Origin: Clostridia bacterium
GTDB lineage: Bacteria; Bacillota; Clostridia; Oscillospirales; Acutalibacteraceae
Assembly: GCA_017471765.1 (NCBI GenBank)
Contig: JAFURT010000023.1
Coordinates: 1 to 64,000 of the forward strand
Length of the DNA: 64,000 nucleotides
Direction: 5' to 3'
A program made the translations under genes and the position numbers. Numbering within the stretch: position 1 is the stretch's first letter; each line of letters begins with the position of its first letter. Below, one piece after another: positions 18,090 to 29,200 of the stretch. The notes beneath the pieces are model-generated. The model did not search any database. It was not told the DNA's origin and saw nothing but the letters and a program-made list of their open reading frames with translations.

Positions 18090-19250
18090 TTATCGGGTCA
18101 GCAGGCATACCGCGTGGGCGGCGATGCCTTCACCGCTACCGGTAAAGCCCAGCCCCTCCTCGGTGGTGGCTTTCACGCTGATGCAGGCCTGCTCTAGGCC
18201 GCAGGCGGCGGCCAGCTTTTCTCGCATGGCCGGGATGTGGGGGGCCAGCTTGGGGCGCTGGCACAGCACGGTCACATCCAGATTGCCGATGGCATAGCCC
18301 TCCTCCCGGATGCGGGCGGCCACCCGTTCCATCAGCCGGAGGCTGTCTGCCCCGGCATAGGCCGGGTCATTGTCCGGGAACAGCTTGCCGATATCCCCCA
18401 GGGCGGCGGCGCCCAGCAGAGCATCCATGGCCGCATGGGTGAGCACATCGGCATCCGAGTGGCCCAGCAGGCCTTTTTCATAGGGGACGGTAACGCCACC
18501 CAAAATCAGCGGCCGCCCCTCCACCAGGCGGTGTACATCATAGCCGTGTCCGATACGCATGGGGGGTTCCTCCTTTGTTCCCAGTATAGCCTGTGCCAGC
18601 CGGATATCCTCCGGGGTGGTGAGCTTTAAGTTGGTGTCCAGCCCCGGCACCAGGTGTACCGGGTGGCCTGCCTGCTCCATAAGCTGGCAGTCGTCGGTAA
18701 AGTCCTGCCCGGATGCGATTGCCGCCTCCATGGCGGCGCACAGGGCGGTGCGGGCAAACACCTGGGGTGTCTGTACACGCCACAGGTTGGTGCGGTCAGG
18801 GGTGTCCAGGATAACACCCCTGTCGTCAGTACGCTTGAGGGTGTCCTTGACCGGGACGGCCACAGCGGCGGCTCCGGTGCGGTCAGCGGCGGCAATCACC
18901 GCCTCCACTACCTCCGGGGTAATGAGAGGCCGGGCACCGTCATGGATGCCCACCAGGGTGGTCTGCGGCGGCAGGGCGGCCAGACCGTTGGCCACCGACT
19001 GCTGACGGGTGGCACCACCGGGGACGACGGTATGCAGTTTGGTTATCCCGGCATCGGCGGCCAGGGCGGCGAAGTGGTCGATATCCTCCGGGCGTGCGAT
19101 AAGCAACAGTTCATCGATGCTCTTCACCGCCTGCAGAGCCAGCAGGGTGTGCAGAAGCACAGGCTTGCCCCCCAGCAGAATATGCTGCTTCGGCTGTCCC
19201 ATCCGGGTAGAGCTACCGGCCGCCGCCACCATCATCACAGTATAGGCCAT
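18090..19250 (-). CDS. ispDF: Bifunctional IspD/IspF of the MEP isoprenoid pathway
   Basis: A 386-residue fusion. The N-terminal half is IspD (2-C-methyl-D-erythritol 4-phosphate cytidylyltransferase): [23 protein letters not shown] and TPQVF motifs. The C-terminal half from about residue 230 is IspF (MECDP synthase): [11 protein letters not shown], the metal ligands in [10 protein letters not shown] and [21 protein letters not shown] at the end. The two catalyse non-consecutive steps, with IspE needed between. The start at MAYTVMM is placed by GAGGTG; the GTG at 19259 lies inside that site. Confidence 0.95.
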   Translation of the reverse strand: MAYTVMMVAAAGSSTRMGQPKQHILLGGKPVLLHTLLALQAVKSIDELLLIARPEDIDHFAALAADAGITKLHTVVPGGATRQQSVANGLAALPPQTTLVGIHDGARPLITPEVVEAVIAAADRTGAAAVAVPVKDTLKRTDDRGVILDTPDRTNLWRVQTPQVFARTALCAAMEAAIASGQDFTDDCQLMEQAGHPVHLVPGLDTNLKLTTPEDIRLAQAILGTKEEPPMRIGHGYDVHRLVEGRPLILGGVTVPYEKGLLGHSDADVLTHAAMDALLGAAALGDIGKLFPDNDPAYAGADSLRLMERVAARIREEGYAIGNLDVTVLCQRPKLAPHIPAMREKLAAACGLEQACISVKATTEEGLGFTGSGEGIAAHAVCLLTR

Positions 19251-19346
19251 GTGTATCACCTCTAGGTTGTGTTTGTTTATTTATTATACCATACTTGTTG
19301 TGAAAGCACAACTGCGAATAATTTTTGAGTTTTTATGTGCAAATTC

Positions 19347-19375
19347 TTGAAAAATACACTTTCCTTTGTTACAAT
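19347..19375 (+). promoter_or_regulatory. Promoter of the ABC exporter
   Basis: TTGAAA (19347-19352), 17-bp spacer, extended -10 TGT-TACAAT (19370-19375). Confidence 0.8.
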
Positions 19376-19406
19376 TAAATGCAATGAACAAAAAGGAGTG
19401 AACGCT

Positions 19407-21362
19407 ATGGGTCCGGGAGGTATGGGCGGCGGACGGCCGCCGTGGGAAATACGGGATAGCCTGAAACCGCCGAAGCCGAAAAATCTGCGGGATGTGCCCC
19501 GGTATCTGTCACAGCTGATAGGGGGCTTTTTCAGCCGCTTGTTCTACATATTCCGGTTGGCCTGGGAGGCAAAGCCGGCCCTGCTCATTTTGATGGTGCT
19601 GATGGCCCTGCTGAATGGTGCTCTGCCGGTGGTGGGGGCGTACATCAGCGCCTATCTGCTGAATGTGTTGGAGAGCTTGTTCCGTGGTGACCGCACGCTG
19701 GAGGCGATGGAGCTGGCTCGGATGATCGTGTTGCCGCTGGTGTTGCAGTTCGGATTTTTCTTTGCCAGCCGGCTGGTGGGGTCGGTGAGCGGCATGGTGA
19801 CCACCCTGGCCGGTGAGCGTGTATCCAACCATGTAAAGGTCAAGATCATGACCAAGGCCAGGGAGATCGACCTGGCCCGGTTTGATATGCCGGATTTCTA
19901 TGCTAAGCTGGAAAATGCCAACCGGGAGGCAGGGATGCGGCCCATCCACATCCTCAGTGCCACCTTTACCTTGGCGTCCAATCTTATCAGCATGGTGAGT
20001 TTTGTTGCGGTACTGGCGGCGATCAGCCCCTTTGCACCACTGGTGGTGCTGGTGGTATCGATTCCCAGCGCCATCATCACCTTTATCTACCGCAACAAGA
20101 ATTTCCGCTATATGCGTTTTCGCTCCAAGGAACGGCGGCAGATGAACTACTACTCCGAGGTACAGGTGGATAAGGACCTGGTCAAGGAGGTCAAGCTGTT
20201 CGGTCTGTCGGATACCTTTGTGGAGCGGTACAACAACGTGTTCACCAGGTATTTTAAGGGCATCCGCAAGCTGGTGCTGGAGGAGGGTACCTGGAGCATC
20301 ATCACCTCCCTGGTGGCCGCCCTGGTCAACGGACTGCTGTTCTTCTACATCGCCTACACCGTCTATCGGGGGGAGGGGCGCATCGGTGACTACTCGCTGT
20401 ACAGCGGGGCGCTCACCTCCATCTCCACCATGGTGGGGGCACTGGTGACCCACATTTCCTCGGTGTATGAAGGGTCGCTGTTCATCGACAATCTGCTTGT
20501 GTTTATGAAGGAAAAGACCGGCATTAAGTCGTTGCTTCCCGCCCCGGCGCCGCTCAAGCGTCATATCGGGCACACGCTTGAATTGCGGGATGTTTCCTTC
20601 CGTTATCCCGGTACTGACCGGGATGTGCTACGGCATATCAGTGTCACTATCCGGCCCGGCGATACCGTGGTGATGGTGGGCCTCAACGGTGCAGGCAAAA
20701 CCACCCTCATCAAGCTGCTTACCCGGCTATATGACCCCACCGAGGGCGTGATTCTGCTGGATGGCCGGGATATCCGGGAATACGATGTGGGTGAGCTGTA
20801 TAAGATGTACGGCATCATCTTTCAGGATTTCGGCAAGTATGCGGTGAATGTGAAGGAAAATATCGCCTTTGGCGATATTGACAAGGGCGTGGTAGAGCAG
20901 GAGGTCAAAGCGGCGGCCGAGGCCAGCAATGCCGCAGACTACATCCAGTGCCTGCCCCGGCAGTACGATACGCCGCTGATGCGGTATTTTGAGGACGACG
21001 GCATGGAGCTGTCCATCGGCCAATGGCAGAAGCTGGCCATCGCCCGGGCGTTTTACAGCGATTCGGACATCCTCATCCTGGATGAGCCCACCGCCTCTTT
21101 GGATGCTATTGCGGAGCAGGAGGTGTTCTCCCAGTTTGACCGGCTACGGAAGGACAAGACCACCATCTTCGTCTCTCATCGCTTGTCCAGTGCTACGGTG
21201 GCGACGAAAATTTTGGTGCTGTCCCAGGGGGAACTGATTGAAACCGGCACCCACGAGGAGCTGATGGCCCAGCGTGGGGAGTATTACCGGCTGTTTTCCA
21301 CCCAGGCGAAGCGGTATATCTCCAGTGCGGATGAGGTGGTCAATGGGGAGGTAACGGCGTAA
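19407..21362 (+). CDS. ABC exporter half-transporter (permease-ATPase fusion)
   Basis: A 651-residue ABC protein. A Gly/Pro-rich N-terminal tail precedes six predicted membrane helices (about residues 55-340). The nucleotide-binding domain has Walker A GLNGAGKTTL, a non-standard signature LSIGQWQK and Walker B ILILDEPTASLD. The Ile in place of Gly in the signature is seen in some exporters. The substrate is unknown. AAAAGGAGTG supports ATG 19407. It overlaps the phosphoesterase gene by 1 bp. Confidence 0.92.
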   Translation: MGPGGMGGGRPPWEIRDSLKPPKPKNLRDVPRYLSQLIGGFFSRLFYIFRLAWEAKPALLILMVLMALLNGALPVVGAYISAYLLNVLESLFRGDRTLEAMELARMIVLPLVLQFGFFFASRLVGSVSGMVTTLAGERVSNHVKVKIMTKAREIDLARFDMPDFYAKLENANREAGMRPIHILSATFTLASNLISMVSFVAVLAAISPFAPLVVLVVSIPSAIITFIYRNKNFRYMRFRSKERRQMNYYSEVQVDKDLVKEVKLFGLSDTFVERYNNVFTRYFKGIRKLVLEEGTWSIITSLVAALVNGLLFFYIAYTVYRGEGRIGDYSLYSGALTSISTMVGALVTHISSVYEGSLFIDNLLVFMKEKTGIKSLLPAPAPLKRHIGHTLELRDVSFRYPGTDRDVLRHISVTIRPGDTVVMVGLNGAGKTTLIKLLTRLYDPTEGVILLDGRDIREYDVGELYKMYGIIFQDFGKYAVNVKENIAFGDIDKGVVEQEVKAAAEASNAADYIQCLPRQYDTPLMRYFEDDGMELSIGQWQKLAIARAFYSDSDILILDEPTASLDAIAEQEVFSQFDRLRKDKTTIFVSHRLSSATVATKILVLSQGELIETGTHEELMAQRGEYYRLFSTQAKRYISSADEVVNGEVTA

Positions 21363-22072
21363 TGGCAATCTACGTGACCTCCGACCTCCACGGCCTAATG
21401 TTGGCTGACCTGCAAAAGCTATTGGACAAGGCCGGATTTGGGGAGGCGGATTGGCTGTTCATCCTGGGGGATGTGATCGACCGGCAGAATGACGGCGGTG
21501 TCAGCGTCCTGCGGTGGCTGTTGTGTCAACCCAACGCCCAGCTGCTTTTGGGGAATCATGAAGCTATGCTACTGTCCTGTGATTTTCTGTTTGAGGAGAT
21601 TACCGAAGACAGTGTGGAGGCGTTCAGCGAGGAAAAGATGCAGTTGTGGTACAACTACACCCAAAACGGAGGCGACGTGACCCTGAAGGCACTGGGTGCC
21701 CTGCGGGAGACCGACCCGGAGGCGGTGGAGGATATTCTGGCTTATCTCCGGGAGGCACCGCTGTACGAAACGGTGGAGGCCGGCGGTCGGCATTTCCTGC
21801 TGGTGCACGCCGGGCTGGAGAATTTCTCGCCGGATAAGAAACTGAGCGAGTATACCGCCGACGAGCTGTTGTGGGCGTGGCTGGAGCCGGACACGGTGTA
21901 TTTTGACGGGGTGATGACGGTGCTGGGCCACACCCCCACGTTGGCTTTCGGCCGGGAGCATAAAGGGAAAATTATGTTCAAGCCCACCTGGATCGATGTG
22001 GATGTAGGGGTACACTGCGGAAACCCGCCCGCCCTGCTCCGGTTGGATGATTTGCAGGAATTTTATTTATAA
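21362..22072 (+). CDS. Metallophosphoesterase (Ser/Thr phosphatase-like)
   Basis: A 236-residue calcineurin-like phosphoesterase. The dinuclear metal motifs SDLHG, GDVIDR, GNHE and a late VHAG and GHTP are all present. It resembles small bacterial phosphoprotein or Ap4A phosphatases, but the substrate cannot be set from sequence. The start overlaps the ABC exporter stop by 1 bp (TAATG), so the two are translated together. Confidence 0.9.
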   Translation: MAIYVTSDLHGLMLADLQKLLDKAGFGEADWLFILGDVIDRQNDGGVSVLRWLLCQPNAQLLLGNHEAMLLSCDFLFEEITEDSVEAFSEEKMQLWYNYTQNGGDVTLKALGALRETDPEAVEDILAYLREAPLYETVEAGGRHFLLVHAGLENFSPDKKLSEYTADELLWAWLEPDTVYFDGVMTVLGHTPTLAFGREHKGKIMFKPTWIDVDVGVHCGNPPALLRLDDLQEFYL

Positions 22073-22112
22073 AAAACAGGCGTATGTGGCTATGGCCACA
22101 TACGCCTGTTCT
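22071..22112. terminator. Bidirectional terminator
   Basis: A 14-bp perfect stem, CAGGCGTATGTGGC (22077-22090) with 22095-22108, flanked by an A-run on the left (a T-run for pfkA on the minus strand). It serves the convergent phosphoesterase and pfkA. Confidence 0.85.
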
Positions 22113-22116
22113 CTGT

Positions 22117-23079
22117 TTAGATGGAAATTTCCTTGGCGACCTGATATTTATTCATGTTCAGGCTCTTTTTCATGGCCAGTGCCTCGTTGATGTCGAAATC
22201 CACCAGCTGACCGGACTGGGTGGCCACCACCCGGTTGCTCTTGCCTTCCATCAGCAGGTTCACCGCATAGCTGCCCATCTGGCTGGCCAGCACACGGTCA
22301 CGGGCAGAGGGGCTGCCACCACGCTGTACGTGACCCAGCACTGTGGCACGGGTCTCTACGCCGGTGGCCTCCTCGATGCGTTCGGCCAGCTCGTTGACGT
22401 GGCCCACACCCTCGGCGACCATGACGATGAAGTGGTGCTTGCCGGTGGTGGAGGTGTTCCGCATCCGGTCAACGATATCCTTATCAAAATGGTAGGGAAT
22501 CTCCGGCACCAGGATGCTGGTAGCACCCACGGCCATACCGGCGGTCAGTGCCAGCCAGCCGGCGTGACGCCCCATCACCTCTACGACGCTGCAACGGTCG
22601 TGGGACTGGGAGGTATCCCGCAGTTTATCCACCATATCCACGATGGTGTTGGCGGCGGTGTCATAGCCGATGGTGGCTTCACAGCAGGCGATGTCGTTAT
22701 CGATGGTGCAGGGGATACCGATGCAGGGGATGCCGTGACGGGTCAGATCCTGTGCGCCCCGGAAGGAGCCGTCACCGCCGCAGACCACCACGCCCTCGAT
22801 GCCGTGGCGGTGGCAGGTCTCTACCGCCTTTTGCATACCGGCCTCGGTGCAGAATTCAGGGCTACGGGCGGTATACAGCACCGTGCCGCCCCGGTGGATG
22901 ATATCGGAAACCGAACGCAGCGTCATGGGAATCAGCTCATCCCGGATGAGGCCGTTGTAGCCACGAATGACACCGTATACCTCCAGCCCCCGGTTGATAG
23001 CGGTACGCACCACAGCGCGCACAGCCGCATTCATACCCGGGGCATCGCCGCCGCTGGTCAGAATTGCAATCTTTTTCAT
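22117..23079 (-). CDS. pfkA: ATP-dependent 6-phosphofructokinase
   Basis: A 320-residue bacterial phosphofructokinase that makes fructose 1,6-bisphosphate. It begins MKKIAILTSGGDAPGMNAAV; CGGDGSFRGAQDL is the ATP-site motif, with Gly after GGD as in ATP-dependent enzymes, and the substrate loop IPCTIDNDI is intact. AAAGGAG precedes the start, and a promoter is at 23141-23169. It is monocistronic. The opposing gluconeogenic enzyme (fbp) is at the right edge of the window. Confidence 0.96.
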   Translation of the reverse strand: MKKIAILTSGGDAPGMNAAVRAVVRTAINRGLEVYGVIRGYNGLIRDELIPMTLRSVSDIIHRGGTVLYTARSPEFCTEAGMQKAVETCHRHGIEGVVVCGGDGSFRGAQDLTRHGIPCIGIPCTIDNDIACCEATIGYDTAANTIVDMVDKLRDTSQSHDRCSVVEVMGRHAGWLALTAGMAVGATSILVPEIPYHFDKDIVDRMRNTSTTGKHHFIVMVAEGVGHVNELAERIEEATGVETRATVLGHVQRGGSPSARDRVLASQMGSYAVNLLMEGKSNRVVATQSGQLVDFDINEALAMKKSLNMNKYQVAKEISI

Positions 23080-23140
23080 AGGGAACGCTCCTTTTCGTTA
23101 GTCACGGTTGGCTGAAAATAGCCAAACTTCTCATGATATT

Positions 23141-23169
23141 ATTCTATCCCTTGTATCCGGGAATGACAA
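23141..23169 (-). promoter_or_regulatory. Promoter of pfkA
   Basis: Minus strand TTGTCA, 17-bp spacer, TAGAAT. Confidence 0.7.
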
Positions 23170-23275
23170 TGGATTATTTTGGCAGGAGGATGGAATTTTG
23201 TTGCATAATTCTGTCATGTTTTTGGGCTTTGGGCGGTAGTTTATGCAAAAAGAGAAAGATTTATAGTAAAATCTC

Positions 23276-23304
23276 TGTACAAGCTGGTAGAGTTTTGCTA
23301 TAAT
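23276..23304 (+). promoter_or_regulatory. Promoter of the cytidylate kinase-like gene
   Basis: Weak -35 TGTACA (23276-23281), 17-bp spacer, strong extended -10 TGC-TATAAT (23299-23304). Confidence 0.7.
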
Positions 23305-23347
23305 AATGCTGTAAAAATGGTTTATCAGCGATAAGGAGGAATAGTGC

Positions 23348-23971
23348 ATGAAACGAGGAACCATCATCACCATTGGACGGCAGTGCGGCAGTGGCGGCCA
23401 TGAAATTGGCCTTAAGCTGGCGGAAAAGCTGGGTGTTCCGTACTATGATAAGGAGCTGTTACGGCTGGCCGCAGAGAAAAGCGGCCTGGCTCCGGAGAAT
23501 TTTGAGCTATACGATGAGGTGCCCACCAGCAGTCTGCTGTATTCTCTGTCCCTGGGCAATTACGGATTTGCTGCCCACTCGCTGGATATGCCGATCCACC
23601 AAAAGATCTTTCTGGCGCAGTTTGAGACCATTCAGGCACTGGCAGACAAGGGAGAAAGCTGTGTCATTTTGGGCCGGTGTGCGGATTACGCTTTGGCGAA
23701 GCGAGAGCAGGTGGTCAAGGTGTTCGTCCGGGCTGACCCCAAGGCCCGGGTACAGCGGTTGGTGGCTCAGTACAGCGACCTCAACGAGAAAAAGGCCGCC
23801 GACCAAATGGTCAAGACGGACAAACGCCGGGCGAACTACCACAATTTCTATGCGGAGACCCGTTGGGGCAGCAGTGACAGCTATGACCTGGTGGTGGACA
23901 GCCTGAAGCTGGGCATCGACAACACGGTAGACCTCATCGCCGCCTACGCCGCCATGCGCTTCCCGGAATAA
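23348..23971 (+). CDS. Cytidylate kinase-like protein
   Basis: A 207-residue P-loop kinase of the cytidylate-kinase-like group. It starts with TIGRQCGSGGHEIGLKLAEKL, a Walker A variant, and has an Arg-rich lid region (KTDKRRANYHNFY) near residue 160. Clostridia often carry several such paralogues beside canonical cmk; their substrates are not established. AAGGAGG precedes ATG 23348. It leads a run with prsW and the transglutaminase-like gene. Confidence 0.85.
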   Translation: MKRGTIITIGRQCGSGGHEIGLKLAEKLGVPYYDKELLRLAAEKSGLAPENFELYDEVPTSSLLYSLSLGNYGFAAHSLDMPIHQKIFLAQFETIQALADKGESCVILGRCADYALAKREQVVKVFVRADPKARVQRLVAQYSDLNEKKAADQMVKTDKRRANYHNFYAETRWGSSDSYDLVVDSLKLGIDNTVDLIAAYAAMRFPE

Positions 23972-24014
23972 GCGGTGTCTATTCATTGAAGAAAAATAAA
24001 GGACGGAGATAACC

Positions 24015-24923
24015 ATGAAATATGCATCCCTGGAGATCTCTCTGCTGGCGCTGGTGCCGGCAGTGCTACTGTGTGTATACATCTACAAAAAAGACCGGGT
24101 GGAAAAGGAGCCTTGGTGGCTACTGGGACTGCTGTTCCTGGTGGGGGGTGCTCTGTACATCCCCACGCTGCTCGGCGAGGGACGGGTGACCGGATGGTTT
24201 GATACTCTGTTTGCCGCTTATCGCAACCATGATATGATGGGCGTGGTGGTGTTTGATTCCCCGTGGATGGAGGCGTTGCACGGCGGCCTGTGTGCCTTTT
24301 TGGGCGTTGGCCTGGTGGAGGAGTTTGCCAAGTGGGCGGTGCTCATCGTGCTGACCTACCGCAGCAAGCATTTCAACAGCCTGTTCGACGGGGTGGTATA
24401 TGCGACTTTTGTCGCATTGGGTTTTGCGGCGGTGGAGAATATCCGCTATGCCTGGATCACCGGATGGGATACCTTACTTCTCCGGGCAATGACTTCGGTG
24501 CCGGGGCATCTGTTCTTTGGCATCGTCATGGGGTACTGCTACACCATGTGGAACAAGTGTGCCACCGCCAATGATCTGGAAAAGCCCCTGTTTCTTTCCG
24601 GTGCGGTGACCCGGCGGCGGTATCGGGGGGCCTGGCTGTGGCTGGCGGCGGCGCTGGCGATCCCGGCGCTGGTGCATGGGCTGTACATGTTCGCCTGCTC
24701 CTACCGCACCCCGGTAGGCGAGGCTGGGTTCTACCTGCTGATGGTGGTGCTGTATGTGCTGTGCTTCACCCAGGTCAATCGGCTGTCGGATGCTGATGGG
24801 GCGGTACTGGGTGCCGCCCGTGCCAGTCTGCGGAAGGTGCACCCCACGCTGACGGACGAGCAGTTGGGGCTTGTTTCGGCAGAACAGCCGGAGGAGAAGG
24901 GGGGCACCGCTGATGAGTGTTAA
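24015..24923 (+). CDS. prsW: PrsW-family intramembrane protease
   Basis: A 302-residue polytopic membrane protein with seven or eight hydrophobic segments. It has the PrsW metalloprotease signatures: EEFAKW with Glu102-Glu103, AVENIRYAW and GHLFFGIVMGYCY. PrsW of B. subtilis cleaves anti-sigma RsiW in the membrane; no sigma/anti-sigma pair is next to this copy, so its substrate is unknown. It overlaps the next gene by 11 bp. Confidence 0.9.
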   Translation: MKYASLEISLLALVPAVLLCVYIYKKDRVEKEPWWLLGLLFLVGGALYIPTLLGEGRVTGWFDTLFAAYRNHDMMGVVVFDSPWMEALHGGLCAFLGVGLVEEFAKWAVLIVLTYRSKHFNSLFDGVVYATFVALGFAAVENIRYAWITGWDTLLLRAMTSVPGHLFFGIVMGYCYTMWNKCATANDLEKPLFLSGAVTRRRYRGAWLWLAAALAIPALVHGLYMFACSYRTPVGEAGFYLLMVVLYVLCFTQVNRLSDADGAVLGAARASLRKVHPTLTDEQLGLVSAEQPEEKGGTADEC

Positions 24924-26142
24924 AAAGGGCGAAAAGGGCGGTTGCCTCGGTGGATGCTTCAAGTATCTCGTGATTATCGTTGTTATCGTTGCTGTGTGCA
25001 ATTTTATCGCCAACCTGGATATCGACTCCGGCATTAAGGGCAACACCACCACCAATGTGGTGCTGAATACCGACGATACCTACTGCGCCTATTATGAGGT
25101 GCTCAACCCTACCGAGAAGCACATCTATGAGGAGCTGCTGGCGGCGGTACGGGACGGTAAGATGGAGTGCCGCATCGAGGGTATCGACTATGACCTGTAT
25201 TCGCAGAACTGCGGCCGGGCGGCTATCGCCATGACCTACGATCACCCGGAGCTGTTCTGGGTGCAGGGGAGCAGTAGCTGGCGCGGAAACCGGGGCCTGC
25301 TGGGAAGTGGCAGTTATATCGAAATCAGTTTGGTAAGCTTCGAGTATTGGCAGTATACCGTCAACCCGGACAAATACACCTCGGCCATGTCGGCTGAGGT
25401 GAAGCGGGTGGCAGATATGGCTTCTGCCTATTCGACCGAGTACGAAAAGGCGAAGTTTGTCCACGATTATCTGGCCAACACCATCCTCTATGACCACGAT
25501 GCCTTGGCGGAGGCAGAAAAGACTGTCCACGATGCCGATGTGGAGTACATTTATTCCGCCTATGGCGCTTTGGTAGATAAGAAAGCGGTGTGTGAGGGCT
25601 ACGCCAAATCCTTCCAGCTCATCATGAACGAGCTGGGCATCCCTTGCACCATCGTCAAGGGGGACAGCCGGTCCACCGGCGGCTATCACGCCTGGAACCG
25701 GGTGGTCATGGGAGGCGAGTCCTATTACATGGACGTGACCTGGGATGACCATGACCTGCTGGATGATTGGGGGCGGCAGATGTATCCGGAGGAGACCTGC
25801 TACGACTTCTTCTGCCTGACCACGGAGGAGCTGGAACGGGATCATATCATCGAGGAGATTTATTTTGAGGATGTCCCCTGCAACGGCACCCAATACGATT
25901 ATTTCGAGTACAACGACTACGAGCTGAGCACCTATACGCTGAAAGGGGTAGCGGAGATCTTCGACCGGCAGGCGGCGCAGGAGATCGTCAGTGTCCGCTT
26001 TACCAACAAGGCGGCCTACGATAAGGCTATGGTGGCGCTGTTTGACAAGGACGACCCGGAAATCAACGACATCGCTTCCCTGAAGAATTGGAAGCGGTAT
26101 GGCTGGAACGGTGACCAGTACATTATTACGGTATACAAATAA
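24913..26142 (+). CDS. Transglutaminase-like membrane-anchored protein
   Basis: A 409-residue protein: short Lys/Gly-rich N-terminus, one membrane segment (about residues 18-36), then an extracellular region. The transglutaminase-like core carries a Cys-His-Asp triad at Cys227 (KKAVCEGYAKSF), His259 (GGYHAWN) and Asp274 (YYMDVTWDD). Such proteins act as cell-wall proteases or cross-linking enzymes. The start at MSVKKGEKGG is preceded by GGAGGAG inside the prsW gene. Coupling to prsW suggests a joint role in envelope processing (inference). Confidence 0.88.
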   Translation: MSVKKGEKGGCLGGCFKYLVIIVVIVAVCNFIANLDIDSGIKGNTTTNVVLNTDDTYCAYYEVLNPTEKHIYEELLAAVRDGKMECRIEGIDYDLYSQNCGRAAIAMTYDHPELFWVQGSSSWRGNRGLLGSGSYIEISLVSFEYWQYTVNPDKYTSAMSAEVKRVADMASAYSTEYEKAKFVHDYLANTILYDHDALAEAEKTVHDADVEYIYSAYGALVDKKAVCEGYAKSFQLIMNELGIPCTIVKGDSRSTGGYHAWNRVVMGGESYYMDVTWDDHDLLDDWGRQMYPEETCYDFFCLTTEELERDHIIEEIYFEDVPCNGTQYDYFEYNDYELSTYTLKGVAEIFDRQAAQEIVSVRFTNKAAYDKAMVALFDKDDPEINDIASLKNWKRYGWNGDQYIITVYK

Positions 26143-26154
26143 GTACATAAAGAG

Positions 26155-26194
26155 AGCGCCCCATCCAAGCCTGTGCTTGGATGGGGCGCTTTTT
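26155..26194. terminator. Bidirectional terminator
   Basis: AGCGCCCCATCCAAGC (26155-26170) pairs perfectly with 26175-26190, followed by TTTT. It lies between convergent genes. Confidence 0.9.
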
Positions 26195-26204
26195 GCTCCG
26201 CGTA

Positions 26205-29200
26205 TTATTCAGTGCGCAGTGCCACCACAGGGTCTTTCTTGGCGGCAGACCGGGAGGGAATGATGCCGGCAAACAGCGTCAGCACCACGCTGATGGCCAC
26301 CAACAGCACTGCCACCGGGAGGGGCAGGACAGCATCCAGGTTGCCGATGCCGGTGAGGGCGTGGATCACCATGTTGATGGGTATGCACAGCAGATAGGTG
26401 ATGCCCACACCCAGGGCGCCGGAGGTGAAGCCGATAATCACCGTTTCGGCGTTAAACATACTGGATACGTTCCGCTTGGAGGCCCCGATGGCCCGGAGGA
26501 TACCGATCTCCTTGGTGCGCTCCTGCACCGAGATGAGGGTGATAACACCGATCATAATGGAGGACACCACCAGCGAAATAGCCACGAAGGCAATCAGCAC
26601 ATAGGTGATGGCATCGATGATGGTGGTGATGGAGGACATCATCAGCCCCACGTAGTCGGTGTAGACGATCTTTTCCAGCTCGTCCTTGCCTTCGTTGTAG
26701 TTGGCGATGGCCTCCTCGATGCGGTCTTTATCCTCAAAGGAGGCGGCGTAGATGTTGATGGCCGCCGGTTCATCCAGGTCAAGACAGCCCAAGGCGATAA
26801 GGTTATCCTCATAGGTGGATTCGGAGAACTCCAGCACCTCGTCGTGGTAGGTGGCAAACTGCTCGGGGGTGTAGGTGTCCAGCGCCATGGTCAGCGCCAT
26901 CGCCTGCTGGGCAACCGGCACCGCCGCCATCTGTGCCTGCACACCGGCGGCGTACTGCATCTTGGCTTGTTCTTCTACCATCTTGGTGTACAGGGTGGTC
27001 ATATCCTCGTCGGTCATGGAGGTGAGATAGTCCAGTATCTCTTTTTCGCCCATGCCCATCTGGGCGGCCAGCGCCTGGCTCAGGGTGGTTTCCATGTCCT
27101 TCCTGGTCAGGCCGTTCATGGCCTGCTTGACCATCCCATCCAGCTGTTCTGCCGAGGGGATGGACATGATCTTCACATAGGCTTTCGCCTTGCCGTTTTC
27201 ATCCAGACCGGCGATGTAGTCACGGAACTCCTTTTCCTTCTCTTCATTGGTCAGGGAGCCGGTATTCTCCCGGAAGGGGAGGCCGGTGAAAATATCGGTG
27301 GCGGAGTTGGTCAACTGCTGTTCCACAGCCGGGGCGGCTTTCGCTTCGTTGATGATATGCGCGGTGAGCGCGGAGGTATAGGCAATGCTTCCGGTGAGCA
27401 TAGAGGATACCGCATCCTCCTTGGGCCGGACGATGCCGGTCACCTTCAGGCTGATACCGTTATCGTAGAGGTATTTCAGTCCGGTTTGGCTCTCCCGCAG
27501 GTCGGTATATAGCCCGGTGGTGGGGTCGACGGTGTAGCAGGCGGAGGGGAGGACAGCACGGAAGGTCATCCCACGGATCTCCTCGTAGCTCCAGCTTTCC
27601 CGCTTTACGTCTACCTCGTTCTTGTCAATGGCGGCGCTGGCCAGCTCGTCGATGTCCTCCTTGGACTTAAGGCCCAGGGCGTAGAGGGTCATATCGTCGA
27701 TCTCGTTGTTTTCGTCCACCACCAGCACGATCTCGTTATAGGCGGCAGGCCAGCGACCGCCGTCGATAATGTCATACTGCTTCTGCACCAGCGGGTTGAT
27801 CAGCTCGCCGTCCTTGCCAGGCAGAATCTCCTGCCAGGTGTTGACCCCACTACCCATGGTCATGCCGCCGAAGCCGTAGGATTCGCTCATGCTCATCATG
27901 GAGGACATATCCATACCGAAATACTCCACCAGCAGATCCTGCAACAGTTGCTGGGAGTCGGAGAGGATAACGGTGCCATCCACGTTTTCGGTGTAGATGG
28001 GCAGATTGAGGTTATAGCTGTATTGCACACCGGTCAGGGCGTCCCGCAGAGTGTCATCTCCATCGGTTTTCGCCAGTTCCTGCTCCAGGAAGGCTTTGAA
28101 GGATTTCAGGTCATTTTCGCTGGTCTCCATATTGTTGAGTGAGTTGACCAGGTCGTAGAACATGGTCTTTTGATACACCGCATCCTTTTCGTGGTCGCCG
28201 TAGGCTTCCGCCTGTCCTATGAAGGTGGTCAGCAGAGAGCCCATATCCACATGGGTGGCCTCCAGTGTCAGCGGGTAGGAGGCCAGGGTTTCCTCCTGTA
28301 CGGTGCTAATGAAGGTGGAGGTGCCTTGGGACACGGCATAGATAAGGGCGATGCCGATGATACCGATACTGCCGGCAAAGCTGGTAAGGATGGTGCGCCC
28401 CTTTTTGGTGAACAGGTTTTTCAGCGACAGGCCAAAGGAGGTGAAAAAGGACATGGAGGGCTTTTTCTGCTTTTTCTCCCGCTCTGCCTTTTCCTGCTCC
28501 AATACCTGCTCCTGGGCAATCTCTTCTTCGGTAAGAGGGGCGGTATCGCCGGTGACCTTACCGTCCAGCATCCGGATGATGCGGGTGGAATACTGCTCCG
28601 CCAGGTCGGGATTGTGGGTAACCATCACCACCAGGCGGTCTTTGGAAATTTCCTTGAGGATTTCCATGACCTGCACGCTGGTTTCGGTATCCAGTGCACC
28701 GGTGGGCTCATCCGCCAGGATGATGTCCGGGTTATTCACCAGCGCCCGGGCGATGGCTACACGCTGCATCTGTCCGCCAGACATCTCGCCCGGTCTCTTT
28801 TTGAGCTGGTTGCCCAGGCCCACACGCTCCAGGGCTTCCTTAGCCCGGCGGCGGCGCTCCCCCTTGCCTACGCCGGACAGGGACAGGGCCAGCTCTACAT
28901 TCTGCAGTACCGTCTGGTGAGGGATGAGGTTATAGCTTTGGAACACAAAGCCGATGGTGTGGTTGCGGTAGCTGTCCCAATCCCGGCTGCCGAAGGTGCG
29001 GGTGGATTTGCCGTTGATGACCAGGTCGCCGCTGGTGTAGCGGTCCAGGCCGCCAATCAGGTTGAGCAGGGTGGTCTTGCCACAGCCGGATTGCCCCAGG
29101 ATGGACACAAATTCGCTGTGGCGGAATTGCAGGCTGACCCCATCCAGGGCGGTGACCGCATTTTCGCCGGGGGAGTACACTTTGGTGATGTCTTTGAGTT

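Noticed and set aside
26181..27512. A 443-codon plus-strand frame opposite the MacB-like gene
   Set aside because: Gly/His-rich shadow translation. It begins inside the terminator and has no ribosome site.
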